From Selaginella tamariscina (lineage: Eukaryota > Streptophyta > Lycopodiopsida > Selaginellales > Selaginellaceae): a stretch of 64,000 nucleotides of DNA. Shown here in pieces: positions 11,732 through 21,273 of the stretch. The notes under the pieces were generated by a model that was given only the letters and a program-made list of their open reading frames with translations, had not been told where the DNA came from and made no database searches. The position numbers and the translations under genes were made by a program. Position 1 is the stretch's first letter; each line of letters starts with the position of its first letter. The stretch covers positions 41,915-105,914 of the forward strand of contig PUQB01000749.1 in the NCBI GenBank assembly GCA_003024785.1. Direction: 5' to 3'.

Positions 11732-13150
11732 ATGTCAAGTATTATGCTGGATCACATCCGCTGTCGCTGGCTATTCTCAACAACTGTTGCTGGCTACTGG
11801 CTAGAAGGAGGAGGCTTGCTGATACAGCAGAGGGTGCTTATCGTCGCATGGAAGCCATGGTGGCCTTTAAGAGAACCGATCTGCAACTTACGAAAGAAGA
11901 GGTGCTGTGGGAGCTCAAAGAAGATGAAAGATTGGGAGGAGGTTCTCCAATTGTACGTATCTTGTGAAGAGCTGACAAGAGTGCGACTTCTGGCTCAGGA
12001 AGCAGCCAGCAAAGGAAGGCTCCGGAGCCTGCCATACAGCCACGAGCATGATGAAGCTGGATCTGCGATTTGTGTATAGAGATCCGGACCTCGACTTCGA
12101 CGAACCACCATGCTACGTGAACAAATACATAGAGAGAGTGTACGTGGAAGAGGTGAGGAACGCCAAGCGAAAGAGACTTTACCAAGGAGGAGCCTGGGCA
12201 CCCTATTGCAAGCACCTCCTCGAGAATGCTACGACTGTCAACTGGTCTGAGATGGGGTGGCTCTGTGAGAACTTTGTAGCGGAGTGATCAGTTTGAAGGG
12301 CCTTCAGGTCGAGGACGGCCTCAAGATCTCTGAAGCTCAGGGACGAAGGTTTGGTACTGTTCCCCAGTACGACAGTTGGGTTACGGGGGTGAAAGATGGA
12401 CGAGTGCTGTTCTTTCTTACCTCTCAAGTACAACTACGGCTCTGTGGATGGGTGTTGGTCTACAGACTGGGGGCAAGCTGCATTTCATAGCCATCCAGGT
12501 CACGGTCAACGATGCTACTCATCGGCACAACGCACTCGAATTCATGGCCTGGGAGACTATCACGAAGTGGATACCTGAGGAAGTGCGGAGCGAATGGGTT
12601 CTGCACTACACGTTCCTCTGTCTCAGAGACGAGTCTGCCAAGGATGTTCAGGAGAGCCTGAAGCCGCTCCGTAGTGGCGGTTACTATGGTACATGGGTTA
12701 TCGGCTCCATGTCGTTTCCTTCGTTCTGCATTTCACGGCTTACTTTCTGATGACGTGAGACACACTTTGCACGTCATTGCAGCAAAGCGTGATAGTGCGA
12801 ATCCGGCACCTGCTGTTGCAGCTCCTCAGGGTAATCAAGGAACCGGGTCTTCTACACTTGGCTCAACCGTTGCTCAGGTCCTCGAGTGGAATGTCTTCAG
12901 TAGGGATATGCTTCGGGCCATTGCCAAATTTCAGAAGGTCGAGTTTTCTCAGAAAGATACGAAGGCCGAGCTGAAGACCAAGATTGTGGAACAGGTTGAT
13001 CCTCCTCTCTCTGAGAATCATTCCAGGAAATGAGAAGCGGAATATGCTGAAAGGAAATGGATTTTTTTTTCTCATTCCTGAGAAGTGGAATATGCTGAAA
13101 GGAAATGGATTGAGGCTGCGCGAGAAAACAGAGATGAAAATGATCAGTAA
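11732..13150 (+). pseudogene. P-loop NTPase gene, 3' part after the Copia insertion
   Basis: Joining 7974 to 11737 (one target copy) continues the gene into VKYYAGSHPLSLAILNN, a YAGG/S-type motif seen after the NTPase core in RHS/Crinkler-like proteins. Further blocks are GGKLHFIAIQVTVND (about 12465-12510) and YTFLCLRDESAKD. A C-terminal helical piece MLRAIAKFQKVEFSQKD (about 12909-12960) looks like a small nucleic-acid-binding or linker helix. At least four frame changes occur (near 11735, 11960, 12290 and 12430). The reading that ends in EVEYAERKWIEAAREN stops near 13150. A nuclease role for the C-terminus would be a guess. Confidence 0.5.
13028..13112 (+). repeat. Short direct repeat in the 3' end of the P-loop gene
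   Basis: A roughly 28-bp word (GGAATATGCTGAAAGGAAAT with flanking bases) occurs near 13037 and again near 13088. The copies are separated by a T-run, and the second continues the coding frame. This looks like a small tandem duplication. Confidence 0.7.
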
Positions 13151-13487
13151 GCCTCAACATCATCGATTTCATTCAGGATTGGCTCTTAATCGGCCTCGAG
13201 TGCGGCTCGATCGACCTACGACAGCGACCAATCCAGTATGTTGAAGTTTATATTCTATAAACCCTAAACCCTAAAGGTTAAACGCCGTTAAGGTTTCATT
13301 AACCTCAACTCCCAGTAACACTAAGAAGTAACAATATGCATTTAAATCAATTTAAATGAGAATTCAAATTGTGTTTGTATTTATTATTTTTTATGTATTT
13401 TAAGATTTAAAGTGATGGAAGATGGATTTAAATTTATATATATATGATATTAATTTTAATATGGAACCATATGGGTTTAAGATTTAA
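13151..13487. other. Intergenic, no gene seen
   Basis: AT-rich. It contains two and a half copies of the plant telomere word (CCCTAAA) near 13262, too few to be an array. Confidence 0.4.
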
Positions 13488-13977
13488 TGTTAGAGTTTTT
13501 ACATGGTGCCATGAATGTGCTCGCCAGATGCCAACCCTGGAATCCTTCTTGGAAAACCCTATGAAATCTAGTAAAATAACTTTATTTAGAAATCCTCACT
13601 TAGGAACTCACCCGCAATTGACCAAGTCTATATACAATGCTCACCTCATGAGGTAGTGCATGGGCTAGTTAAGCTGCAAGTATCTTTCCTAATTTGGCAT
13701 GGATAAGGTGGCCGGAGCAAGGCCTCAACCACTAGGATTGCGGAATGTGAACTCGGGCAATGCCTTCCAAGCTTGAGAGCGGTTATTGGGAGGAAGGTAA
13801 GCTAACTCCCTAAATGCAATGTAGCTGGTCTCAAGGGCATAATCTTGCCAACGATAAGGATAGGCTAACCCGAAGGGGGACATACCCTTGTCATATAGAG
13901 GGTTGCGTCTTAATTGACACAAACTTGACTTGCACCGATAGGAGAATAACGAGCTCTCTCTTTGAACCCAGGAATCC
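13488..13977 (-). repeat. LTR of a Gypsy element (family B), first half
   Basis: This part matches 37182-37680 closely. The LTR starts on the plus strand at TGTTAGAG (the copy at 37182 starts TGGTCATAG) and is interrupted at 13977 by the gag-only element. The rest of the LTR resumes at 16751 and runs to about 16836. In the minus orientation it ends ...CTCTAACA. Confidence 0.7.
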
Positions 13978-14393
13978 TGTTAAACAGGAAAAGGCTCTTT
14001 GCTCACCTTTTCTTATTTAACCTATTTCCTTCACACAGACAGGAAACCTTTCATACAAACGTACAGGAAAGGCTACACCCTTTCCTTCCTCAACTCTCAA
14101 TATATCTGTATATATATCAGACTTCTCCAGTGCCACTATGACTGGTCTCCAAGTCAAGGGCAAGAACGGATTTTGGCTATTGCCTTGTTAGATCCATTCA
14201 TTGAGAGTAGACATACACACACACAAGATTCTCTAATATGCACCTTTCATTACTAACATGAATACAAAAGACAAAGTGTAGAAACCTTATCTCCTGCTAG
14301 AACTTCAAATGGAGACCCTTCCTTCGTTGCCCTAACTCCCCTTAACTACTTTCCTCTCGCCACGTCATCCTTTACCTTTTCCTTTTCCTTCTC
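13978..14393 (-). repeat. Truncated 3' LTR of the gag-only element
   Basis: It matches 16213 to about 16630 almost base for base and then runs directly into the end of gag. The missing part is the start of U3 in the element's orientation. Confidence 0.85.
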
Positions 14394-15859
14394 TATTTGA
14401 TAAGCCGTGTTGTAGGCTGCACATTAGTCGTTCTGGTGGAAGTAGGAGGTTGTACATTCCGCCTAGGACATTCCCTAGAGATATGTCCTATTTCACCACA
14501 TGTATAACAAACTTGGGAAGGAAAATTCCTACCCTGTGGTCCTTGTTTATCATTTCCTTAATTATAGGATCATTTCTGCCTCTTTGACCTTGATATGGTC
14601 TTTCCTCTCCTCTATATTGCCTATCAATTTCTTTCAGGATAAGGTCTATCATTCTGCCACGCCTTATATGGACCATTTCTTCCTGCATAATACCTTTCCT
14701 CTCTAATTTCGTAAGGATTATCATTCCTTCTGCCATAAATATCCAGTATCCTGTGCTGATAAGGAATCTCATTCCTTCTGCCATATGAATATATTTTCTT
14801 GTTCTCATAAGGAACAGCATTATCATTCCTATCATCCCCGCGATTTCTGTTAGTGGGAACCTTCTAGGAGGTGGACGTTCATCCATTCTCCTTTCTCTCT
14901 CTATACTAGCCACATTCTGGTTCAGGAAATGTTTACAGTTCCTAGCCACATGTCCTTCCTTTCCGCATATCTGGCATGTAGGCAATTGCAGTATACATTC
15001 CTCTACTGTATGACCAGGATTATTACATTTAGCACACCATACTTTTCCTTTAACTCCTCTTTTAATTGTCATTCCTTTTAAAGTTTTCATCATTTGAGCC
15101 AATGCTTTTTCATCTATAGGATATTTTCGAACTTTTACTACATCAGCTTCCTCTTCCTCTTCATCAAGAGGATTCTTCCTTTCTTCCATATATTTTCAAC
15201 TTTCCTTCTGCAATCTTTTCTATTTGCCTCCTCTTCTTCTCATATATTTTTAATTGATCAATGAGATCCTCTCTATCCTTTTCATTGATAGTAAGTGCTA
15301 GATCTCTATATGGTTTTAGCAACCCTTGCTTATACCATTGCAATAAGGCATCCATCTTCACATATGCCTTACACTTTTTCTCATGTTTCTTAAAACGGTG
15401 TGTATATTCATCTATCTTTTCTGTTTTGCCTTGAAGGATAGTCCTTAACTTCTCTAAATGTTCCTCCGGCAATTCCTCCTTTCTGAAATATTCCTTAAAT
15501 ACATCAGTAACCTTCTGATAATTCTCTCTGACTTCCTTTTCTAAATCATAATACCAGTCAGAGGCATTTCCTTTCAATGTATGTGGAAATATAAGCAACC
15601 TTTCTGCATCCGTCACCTTATACAGTTTTATTACCTCTTCAAACTGTTGTAAGTGCCTTTTCGGATTTTCCTTCTTTCCTGCAGAGAATGTGGGATACAT
15701 CACCGTACCCCCAAACATTCCCGGGAAAAGTGCCATATTTGTAATAACCCTTTGCTTTGGTGTATTTCCTCTTACACCTTCCTCCCTTCCTCTTCGGGAG
15801 TTCTCAGGAGATCCTTCTCCTTGCAATCTCGGTATATGAACAGGCACTCCTCCTCTCAC
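14394..15859 (-). pseudogene. Gypsy-type gag with three zinc knuckles
   Basis: The capsid part is a retrotransposon gag domain (about 15240-15740: KRHLQQFEEVIKLYKV, LKGNASDWYYDL, KLRTILQGKTEKIDEYTHRF). A basic and acidic linker follows. There are then three CCHC boxes: CAKCNNPGHTVEEC (about 15000-15040), CQICGKEGHVARNC (about 14935-14975) and, in a shifted frame, CYTCGEIGHISREC (about 14470-14512). Such proteins form particles and bind the element RNA. There is one frame change between capsid and nucleocapsid near 15185 and one near 14830. The reading ends at the deletion border with LTR sequence. Confidence 0.85.
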
Positions 15860-16195
15860 TGTTTCCTCTAAACCAGCTGTTTGATACTGCCTCCAATTCT
15901 CTGGATCAGCCTCAGATTTCTGTATTGTTTCTGCAATATCCTCTACTATCTTGCCAAGGATATTTTAACGTCTATTTTCGTCAGTTTCAGGTTGCTGTTG
16001 GGCAGCCACTCTATTGGCCTGCCTTTGGTTCCTCTGATCAGCTAAGGCTGAATCAGGACGATGGTTCCTCCACGGTTCCATTCATTCCTTCTCCTTTACA
16101 CATCCGGCTCTACACCTCCGAGCCTTTTTCAGAATGAGAATTCTATCTTTTTAGCCTCTTTTCTCAATGAATGCTAACACTACAATGGCGAAATC

Positions 16196-16210
16196 CCTCC
16201 GTGGTCGCCA
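16196..16210 (-). other. Primer binding site of the gag-only element
   Basis: Two bases inside the 5' LTR the minus strand reads TGGCGACCACGGAGG. It begins with the TGG expected for pairing with a tRNA CCA end. The tRNA identity was not assigned. Confidence 0.6.
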
Positions 16211-16212
16211 AT

Positions 16213-16750
16213 TGTTAAACAGGAAAAGGTTCTCTGCCTCACCTTTTCCTATTTAACCTGTTTCCTTCACACAGACAGGAAACCTTTCATACAACGTACA
16301 GGAAAGGCTACACCCTTTCCTTCCTCAACTCTTAATATATCTGTATATATATCAGACTTCTCCCAGTGCCACTATGACTGGTCTCCAAAGTCAAGGGCAA
16401 GAACGGATTTTGGCTATTGCCTTGTTAGATCCATTCATTAAGAGTAGACATACACACACACAAGATTCTCTAATATGCACCTTTCATTACTAACATGAAT
16501 ACAAAAGACAAAGTGTAGAGAACCTTTATCTCCTGCTAGAACTTCAAATGGAGACCCTTCCTTCGTTGCCCTAACTCCCCTTAACTACTCTTCCTCTCGC
16601 CACGTCATCCTTTACCTTTTCCTTTTCCTTCTCCTCTCGGTAAGGATTTTCCTCCTTCACAACCTTTCCTTACATGATTACTATAGACCTTCCTACCCTT
16701 ATTCTCTCTACAGTAGGACGTCCTATGCTCCTAATATTTTACCTTTAACA
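16213..16750 (-). repeat. Complete 5' LTR of the gag-only element
   Basis: 538 bp with TGTTAAAC/TTTAACA ends, followed by the AATCC target copy. It includes the U3 start that is missing from the partner LTR. Confidence 0.9.
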
Positions 16751-17256
16751 AATCCTCACTACACATACTTTATCTTATTTATGTGACGGAGCCCCCCCCT
16801 TTTCCTAAATGTGTAATTGGGTTGGCACGAAATGCCAACCCCTTAAATAAATGGTCTAACCTAACTCCTACCCCTAATATGTAATAGGAATAGTGCACTT
16901 GGGTATTTAGTGATGATCCGGTTGGGTTTCATTAGGTATTTGCAAAAAACTCTAGGCGAAGCTAGAACTTACCGTTTAAAAAACTCTCCCCTTATTTTAA
17001 CACCCAAATTAGGTTTTCCAGTAAGCTTAGATGAGTTCGTCATGTTGAATAGATTAGGAACACCCCTAGGGTTGATCTAACCTTAGAGTTGCCCTAACCC
17101 CACGCCCTAAAACCCCTCTAGATTGGGTAGGGTTTAGGGGTAGGAGTTAGGTTAGACTAAAACTCATCTCATTTATCTAAGGGGTTGGCATACTCTAGTA
17201 AACGGGCGTGCTTGTGCTCACATTAGAGTGCTAAGCCTTGGGCATCTGCTCAAGGG
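16751..17256. repeat. Family B LTR end plus a fold-back segment
   Basis: 16751 to about 16836 completes the family B LTR begun at 13488. Then 16832-16853 and 17170-17191 are inverted copies of ATGCCAACCCCTTA(A/G)ATAAATG, extended by inverted CTAACCTAACTCCTACCCC words, giving arms of about 50 bp. The middle matches 30190-30470 and, inverted, 31560-31880. From 17184 the sequence matches the start of the LTR-like piece at 30485, with about 340 bp missing, until the chromovirus begins at 17257. Confidence 0.65.
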
Positions 17257-17792
17257 TGTCACAACCCGATACAGGATACAGGATTCCGAATACAGGATAC
17301 AGGATGCAGGATTTCGAATACAGGATACGGGTTACAGGATATGCCTGCAGGATATTCCTATAGGATATACCTATAGGATATTCCTATAGGATATGCTACA
17401 GGATATGCCTAGAGGATAAGGGACACTATTCTTAGCTCATGACTAGATTAGACTCATGACTAGATTAGCTTGGAGTTGTGAGCATAAAAGCTCCGACCTA
17501 ATTGTTGTACAATCAGTTACTATCAACACCAGTCTTTCTACGATCATTCTTGTTCTTGTCTTGTTCTGTCTTGCTCCTTGCCTCCTGCTCTGTCTTGCTC
17601 CTGGATCCTGTCCTGTTCCTATCTTGTTCCTGATCCTGTCCTGCACTTTCCTGTCTTGCTCCGGATCCTATCCTGATCCTGTCCGTCCTGTCTTATTCCT
17701 AGTTCCTATCCTGTTCTCGGTCCTGTTCCTGAGTCAAGCCTTCCTGTTCTGGAATCCTACTCTCTTCCTGGTTCCTGGATCGTGGCTTGACA
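17257..17792 (+). repeat. 5' LTR of chromovirus 1
   Basis: 536 bp. Its first 160 bp are a diverged short-period tandem array in which the pentamer AGGAT occurs 13 times (17271-17419). The last 250 bp are C/T-rich with repeated CCTGTCCTGTTCCT-like words. It differs from 22834-23369 at a modest number of positions, including several short indels. Confidence 0.9.
17483..17526 (+). promoter_or_regulatory. Putative LTR core promoter and RNA 5' end (self-primer)
   Basis: A TATA-like CATAAAAG lies at 17483-17490. About 24 nt after it is CAGTTACTATCAA (17514-17526), the complement of the primer site. The same pair is present in the LTRs at 23091-23103, 25019-25031 and 29145-29157. If transcription begins at 17514, the RNA 5' end would be able to fold onto the primer site. 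The transcription start is an inference. Confidence 0.6.
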
Positions 17793-17794
17793 GT

Positions 17795-17807
17795 TTGATA
17801 GTAACTG
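17795..17807 (+). other. Putative self-priming primer binding site
   Basis: TTGATAGTAACTG starts 2 nt after the LTR end and pairs perfectly over 13 nt with 17514-17526. It is repeated exactly in the related element at 25786-25798. No TGG-starting tRNA primer site is present at either LTR border. Confidence 0.75.
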
Positions 17808-17888
17808 CTTCATAGCTCTCCGTTCCTAGTACTTTTTTTTCCTTGATTTTCTTCCTTCGTTTTCCTCTTTTTTTTTCTTTCATAGATC

Positions 17889-18855
17889 ATGGCTGATTTT
17901 GAGCACTTTCAACGCGAGCACCAAATGTTGCTTCATGAGCTGGCCACTTTGCGCCAAGTGGTCACCGATCTGCAAGGTTCCACCATGCGGCATGCAGCTG
18001 CTGATGCATCCTCCAAGGCTGCTGCGCAGGCTCTCTCTCAGCATCGGTGGTTCCTCTTCATCGAACTTTTCTTCGGAGCCGAAGATCAGCATGCCAGAAA
18101 AGTTCAGTGGCAACGCCGATTTCCAAGGTTTCCTGAATCAGATCCGGCTCTTGATCCGCATGCAACCACGCCGCTACTCGACGATGCACAAAAGGTTGGC
18201 CTTTTGGCATCCTTACTAAGTGGATCTCCACGGCTTGGGTTGCTCCCTTGCTGGAGCGTGACGACCCATTGATGGAAGACTTTGAAGGTTTCGTGGCTGC
18301 CTTTGAAGCCTGCTTTGGAGATCCTGATAAGTACCGTTCTGCATGCACAAGTTACGGAGGCTCACACAAGGATCCAGACCAGCTTCCGTTTATGCATCCG
18401 AATTTCAGCAATTGTGCACGAACATTCCATGGGACGAGACTGCATTGATCGAACACTTCCGTTTTGGGCTGAGGGATGACGTGAAGGACCTTCTCCTTAC
18501 GTTACCGGATGCTCAAACGTTAGCGGAGATCATGCAACAGGCCGTTCGCTGCGACAACCGTTTGTTCGAGCGCCGTCAGGAAAAATTCCGTCAGCAGTTC
18601 CTGCCAGCCAATCCTGTAGCCGTAGCACATGTTCCTACGACACCTTCTGGAGCAGTTCCTATGGAGGTTAACAAATCCAAGCGTGGCCCACTTTCAACTG
18701 CTGAGAAGCAACGTCGTCGGGGTGAGAACCTATGCTTGTATTGTGGTGCAGCAGGACACAAGGTGGCGGAATGTCCTAATAAAGCCAGAAAGTTCAAGAC
18801 GCGTGAAGCCGAAGCTGAAGTTCAGTCGGAAAACTTCAATGTCCACTTCGTCTAG
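17889..18855 (+). pseudogene. Gag of chromovirus 1
   Basis: It starts with MADFEHFQREHQML, a coiled N-terminal segment. A capsid domain follows (ERDDPLMEDFEGFVAAFEACF, ASEFQQLCTNIPWDETALIEHF), then one CCHC knuckle CLYCGAAGHKVAEC (about 18733-18774). Frame changes occur near 18050, 18220 and 18350. The leader between primer site and ATG is 81 nt. Confidence 0.85.
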
Positions 18856-18939
18856 GAGCCGCGAAGTTGGACGTAGGTGCAGGCTCCATTGGTGCTGCTC
18901 ATACCATTCCATCACTCAAGTTTCCTGTACACATTCGCC

Positions 18940-19741
18940 TCAATAACGAGAGCTCAAGGAGTTTGCCCTGTTAGACACTGGTGCAAATGCATGTTTCATG
19001 GATGACACTTTTGCAGCTCAGCATGGCATTCCGGTGGTGAAGTTGAAGCGTGCAGTTCCTGTAGAGGTGGCCGATGGTCGTTTGATTGCTTCTGGCGCAG
19101 TTACCCACGCTACCACACCTCTCTCTTGCAGTCATGGTGCATTCAACTGTTCGATTTCCTTCAACTTGATCAAGACTCGGTCGACTCCCATCATTTTTGG
19201 CATGCCATGGTTCGTTGTTGCAAATCCGCAGATCGACTGGAGGTCTAGGACGCTCACGTTTTCCTCTCCAGCAGCCAGGATCAATCCTGTACCTTCCTGC
19301 GTGCAGGATACATCCTTGGTGTCTGAGGCAGTACAAGCTACAGGATTGACCGTGCCTGTTCCTGTACCAGTGTTGAAGACTCTCCTCGACAGGATTCACC
19401 TCATGTCAGTTCCTCAGCACATCCGCAGGCTCTCCACTCCTGTAAGTTTGCGGATTCCTGTACAGGGTTCTTCCAATCCTGTATCAGTGTCGAAGGTTCC
19501 TCCTCAACAGGATCCACCTCCTGTTGGTTCGTCAGCACACTCACAGGCTCTCCTCACTCCTGTGCATCCACGGACTTCTGTACAGGATTCTTCCAATCCT
19601 GTACACTTCAACATCCACATCTGTTTCTCCCAATCCTGCCTCCTTTTGTTACTCTGTCTGTTCCACCCCCAAGATCCTTCCTCTTTTTCAGTCACAGCTC
19701 CCTCCTTCTCCTCTCCGAGTTCTTACCACTACCATGCATGA
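18940..19741 (+). pseudogene. Protease of chromovirus 1 and a proline/serine-rich spacer
   Basis: The aspartic protease has LLDTGANACFMDD, with DTG at 18974-18982, and the second motif IIFGMPWFVVANP. After about 19300 comes a low-complexity spacer made of about two copies of a roughly 115-bp unit (19370-19600; GAAGACT...CAGGATTCACCTC...TCTTCCAATCCTGTA). The same unit is amplified in the related element at 27349-28290. Confidence 0.8.
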
Positions 19742-19989
19742 ACTTGCCACTGATCCTGCTCCTTTCCACCTTTTTGCCTTTCAAGTAACTCCTACGTCCT
19801 CTTCTACCTTTCCTGTGTCTGACTCTCCTGTTTTTCAATCTCCTTCTCCTACTCCTTCCTTCTCCTCCTTCTTCCCTACCATCCAAGTATCACCTTTAAG
19901 GACGTTTTTGACAAGCACAAGGCTGCAGTTCTTCCTGTTCACAGGTCCTACGACTGTCCTATTGATCTTGCGAAGGAAAGACTCCACCG

Positions 19990-21273
19990 TTCGGACCGAT
20001 TTATGCATTGTCACCCACAGAGTTGGAGGTTCTTCGTCAGTACATCGAGGACAACTTGGCATCCGGCTTCATTCGTCACTCAAAGTCCCCTGCAGGAGCG
20101 CCTATCTTCTTTGTCAAGAAGAAGGATGGGAGTTTACGTTTGGTTGTGGACTACAGGGGTTTGAATCAAGTCACCATTCGGAATCGGTACCCGTTGCCAT
20201 TGATCCCGGAACTTCTCGATCGGCTGCGAGGAGCAAAGGTGTTCACGAAGATCGACTTACGAGGGGCCTACAACCTTGTACGGATTCGTCCAGGCGATGA
20301 GTGGAAGACTGCCTTTCGTACAAGGTATGGACACTTCGAGTACACGGTGATGCCTTTCGGCCTTACCAATGCCCCAGCCGTGTTCCAACACATGGTGAAC
20401 GACATCTTTCGTGACTTCTTGGACCAGTTTGTGGTGATCTACCTCGACGACATTTTGATTTTCTCCAAGGACCAGGCGGCACATGACAAGCATGTACGAT
20501 TGGTTCTACAGCGGCTTCGCGAGCATGGCCTGTATGCGAAGTTGGAGAAGTGTTTTTTCGATAGGGATTCTGTGGAGTTCTTGGGCTACATCGTCTCTCC
20601 TGCTGGCGTTTCCATGGACATGCACAAGGTGAAGACCATCGTGGAGTGGGAGAGGCCCAAGTCTGTACGAGATGTACAATGTTTCCTTGGCTTTGCAAAC
20701 TTCTACAGGCGGTTCATACAGGACTTCTCCAAGCGTGTACTTCCACTCACGGAACTCACCAAGCGCACAGAGGTTTTCTCTTGGTCCGACAAGGCGGAAC
20801 ATGCATTCACAACACTCAAGGACACCTTCACGACAGCTCCGATTTTAGCACATCCTGATCCTTCTCGTCCTTTCTTCGTTGAAGCAGATGCCTCGGATTT
20901 TGCAGTAGGATCCGTCCTATCACAAGTTGGAGAAGACAAGTTGCTTCATCCTGTAGCTTTTCACTCTCGTAAGTTCCTTTCGGCGGAGATCAATTACGAG
21001 ATTCATGACAAGGAACTCAAGGCCATTGTGGATTCGTTCGAGGAGTGGCGGCATTTCCTGGAAGGCTGCGCATCCTGTACAAGTTCTTACGGATCACAAG
21101 AACCTGGAGTATTTCAAACGGCTCGAGTTCTCAGTCGGCGACAGGCTAGGTGGGCGGAGTTCCTATCACGTTTTGATTTCGTCATTGTCTACAGGCCCGG
21201 TTTTCGGAATGGCAAGGCGGACGCATTGTCTAGGCGCTCTTACCTTGCACCGCCCAGGCGATCCTGCATATGA
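19990..21273 (+). CDS. Reverse transcriptase-RNase H of chromovirus 1
   Basis: This is an uninterrupted 421-residue frame from 20008, with conserved wording already upstream (GPIYALSPTELEVL). RT motifs are FFVKKKDGSLRLVVDYR, YPLPLIPELLDRL, FTKIDLRGAYNLVRI, TVMPFGLTNAPAVFQ and the active site YLDD (20440-20451). The tether with FLGFANFYRRFI follows. RNase H then shows FFVEADASDFAVG and the Glu of YEIHDKELKAIV, and ends KADALSRR. It loses its frame around HFLEG (about 21060), where the missing DHKNLEYF block lies in another frame. It synthesises cDNA and removes the RNA template. The openness contrasts with the broken gag and integrase. Confidence 0.9.
   Translation, partial: FGPIYALSPTELEVLRQYIEDNLASGFIRHSKSPAGAPIFFVKKKDGSLRLVVDYRGLNQVTIRNRYPLPLIPELLDRLRGAKVFTKIDLRGAYNLVRIRPGDEWKTAFRTRYGHFEYTVMPFGLTNAPAVFQHMVNDIFRDFLDQFVVIYLDDILIFSKDQAAHDKHVRLVLQRLREHGLYAKLEKCFFDRDSVEFLGYIVSPAGVSMDMHKVKTIVEWERPKSVRDVQCFLGFANFYRRFIQDFSKRVLPLTELTKRTEVFSWSDKAEHAFTTLKDTFTTAPILAHPDPSRPFFVEADASDFAVGSVLSQVGEDKLLHPVAFHSRKFLSAEINYEIHDKELKAIVDSFEEWRHFLEGCASCTSSYGSQEPGVFQTARVLSRRQARWAEFLSRFDFVIVYRPGFRNGKADALSRRSYLAPPRRSCI

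Larger units (their letters stand above)
13978..16750 (-). mobile_element. Gag-only LTR retrotransposon, 2773 bp, inserted in the family B LTR
   Basis: Ends are TGTTAAAC and TTTAACA, with the 5-bp target duplication AATCC at 13973-13977 and 16751-16755. It reads on the minus strand, with the full 538-bp 5' LTR at 16213-16750 and a 3' LTR cut short to about 415 bp (13978 to about 14393). The only coding content is gag with three CCHC knuckles. Protease, RT, RNase H, integrase, the polypurine tract and the first ~120 bp of the 3' LTR are absent, so a single deletion after insertion explains the structure. Confidence 0.9.

Noticed and set aside
13258-13280. Plant telomere words (CCCTAAA) as an interstitial telomere
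   Set aside because: Only about two and a half units are present, which is common in plant DNA by chance or in promoters.
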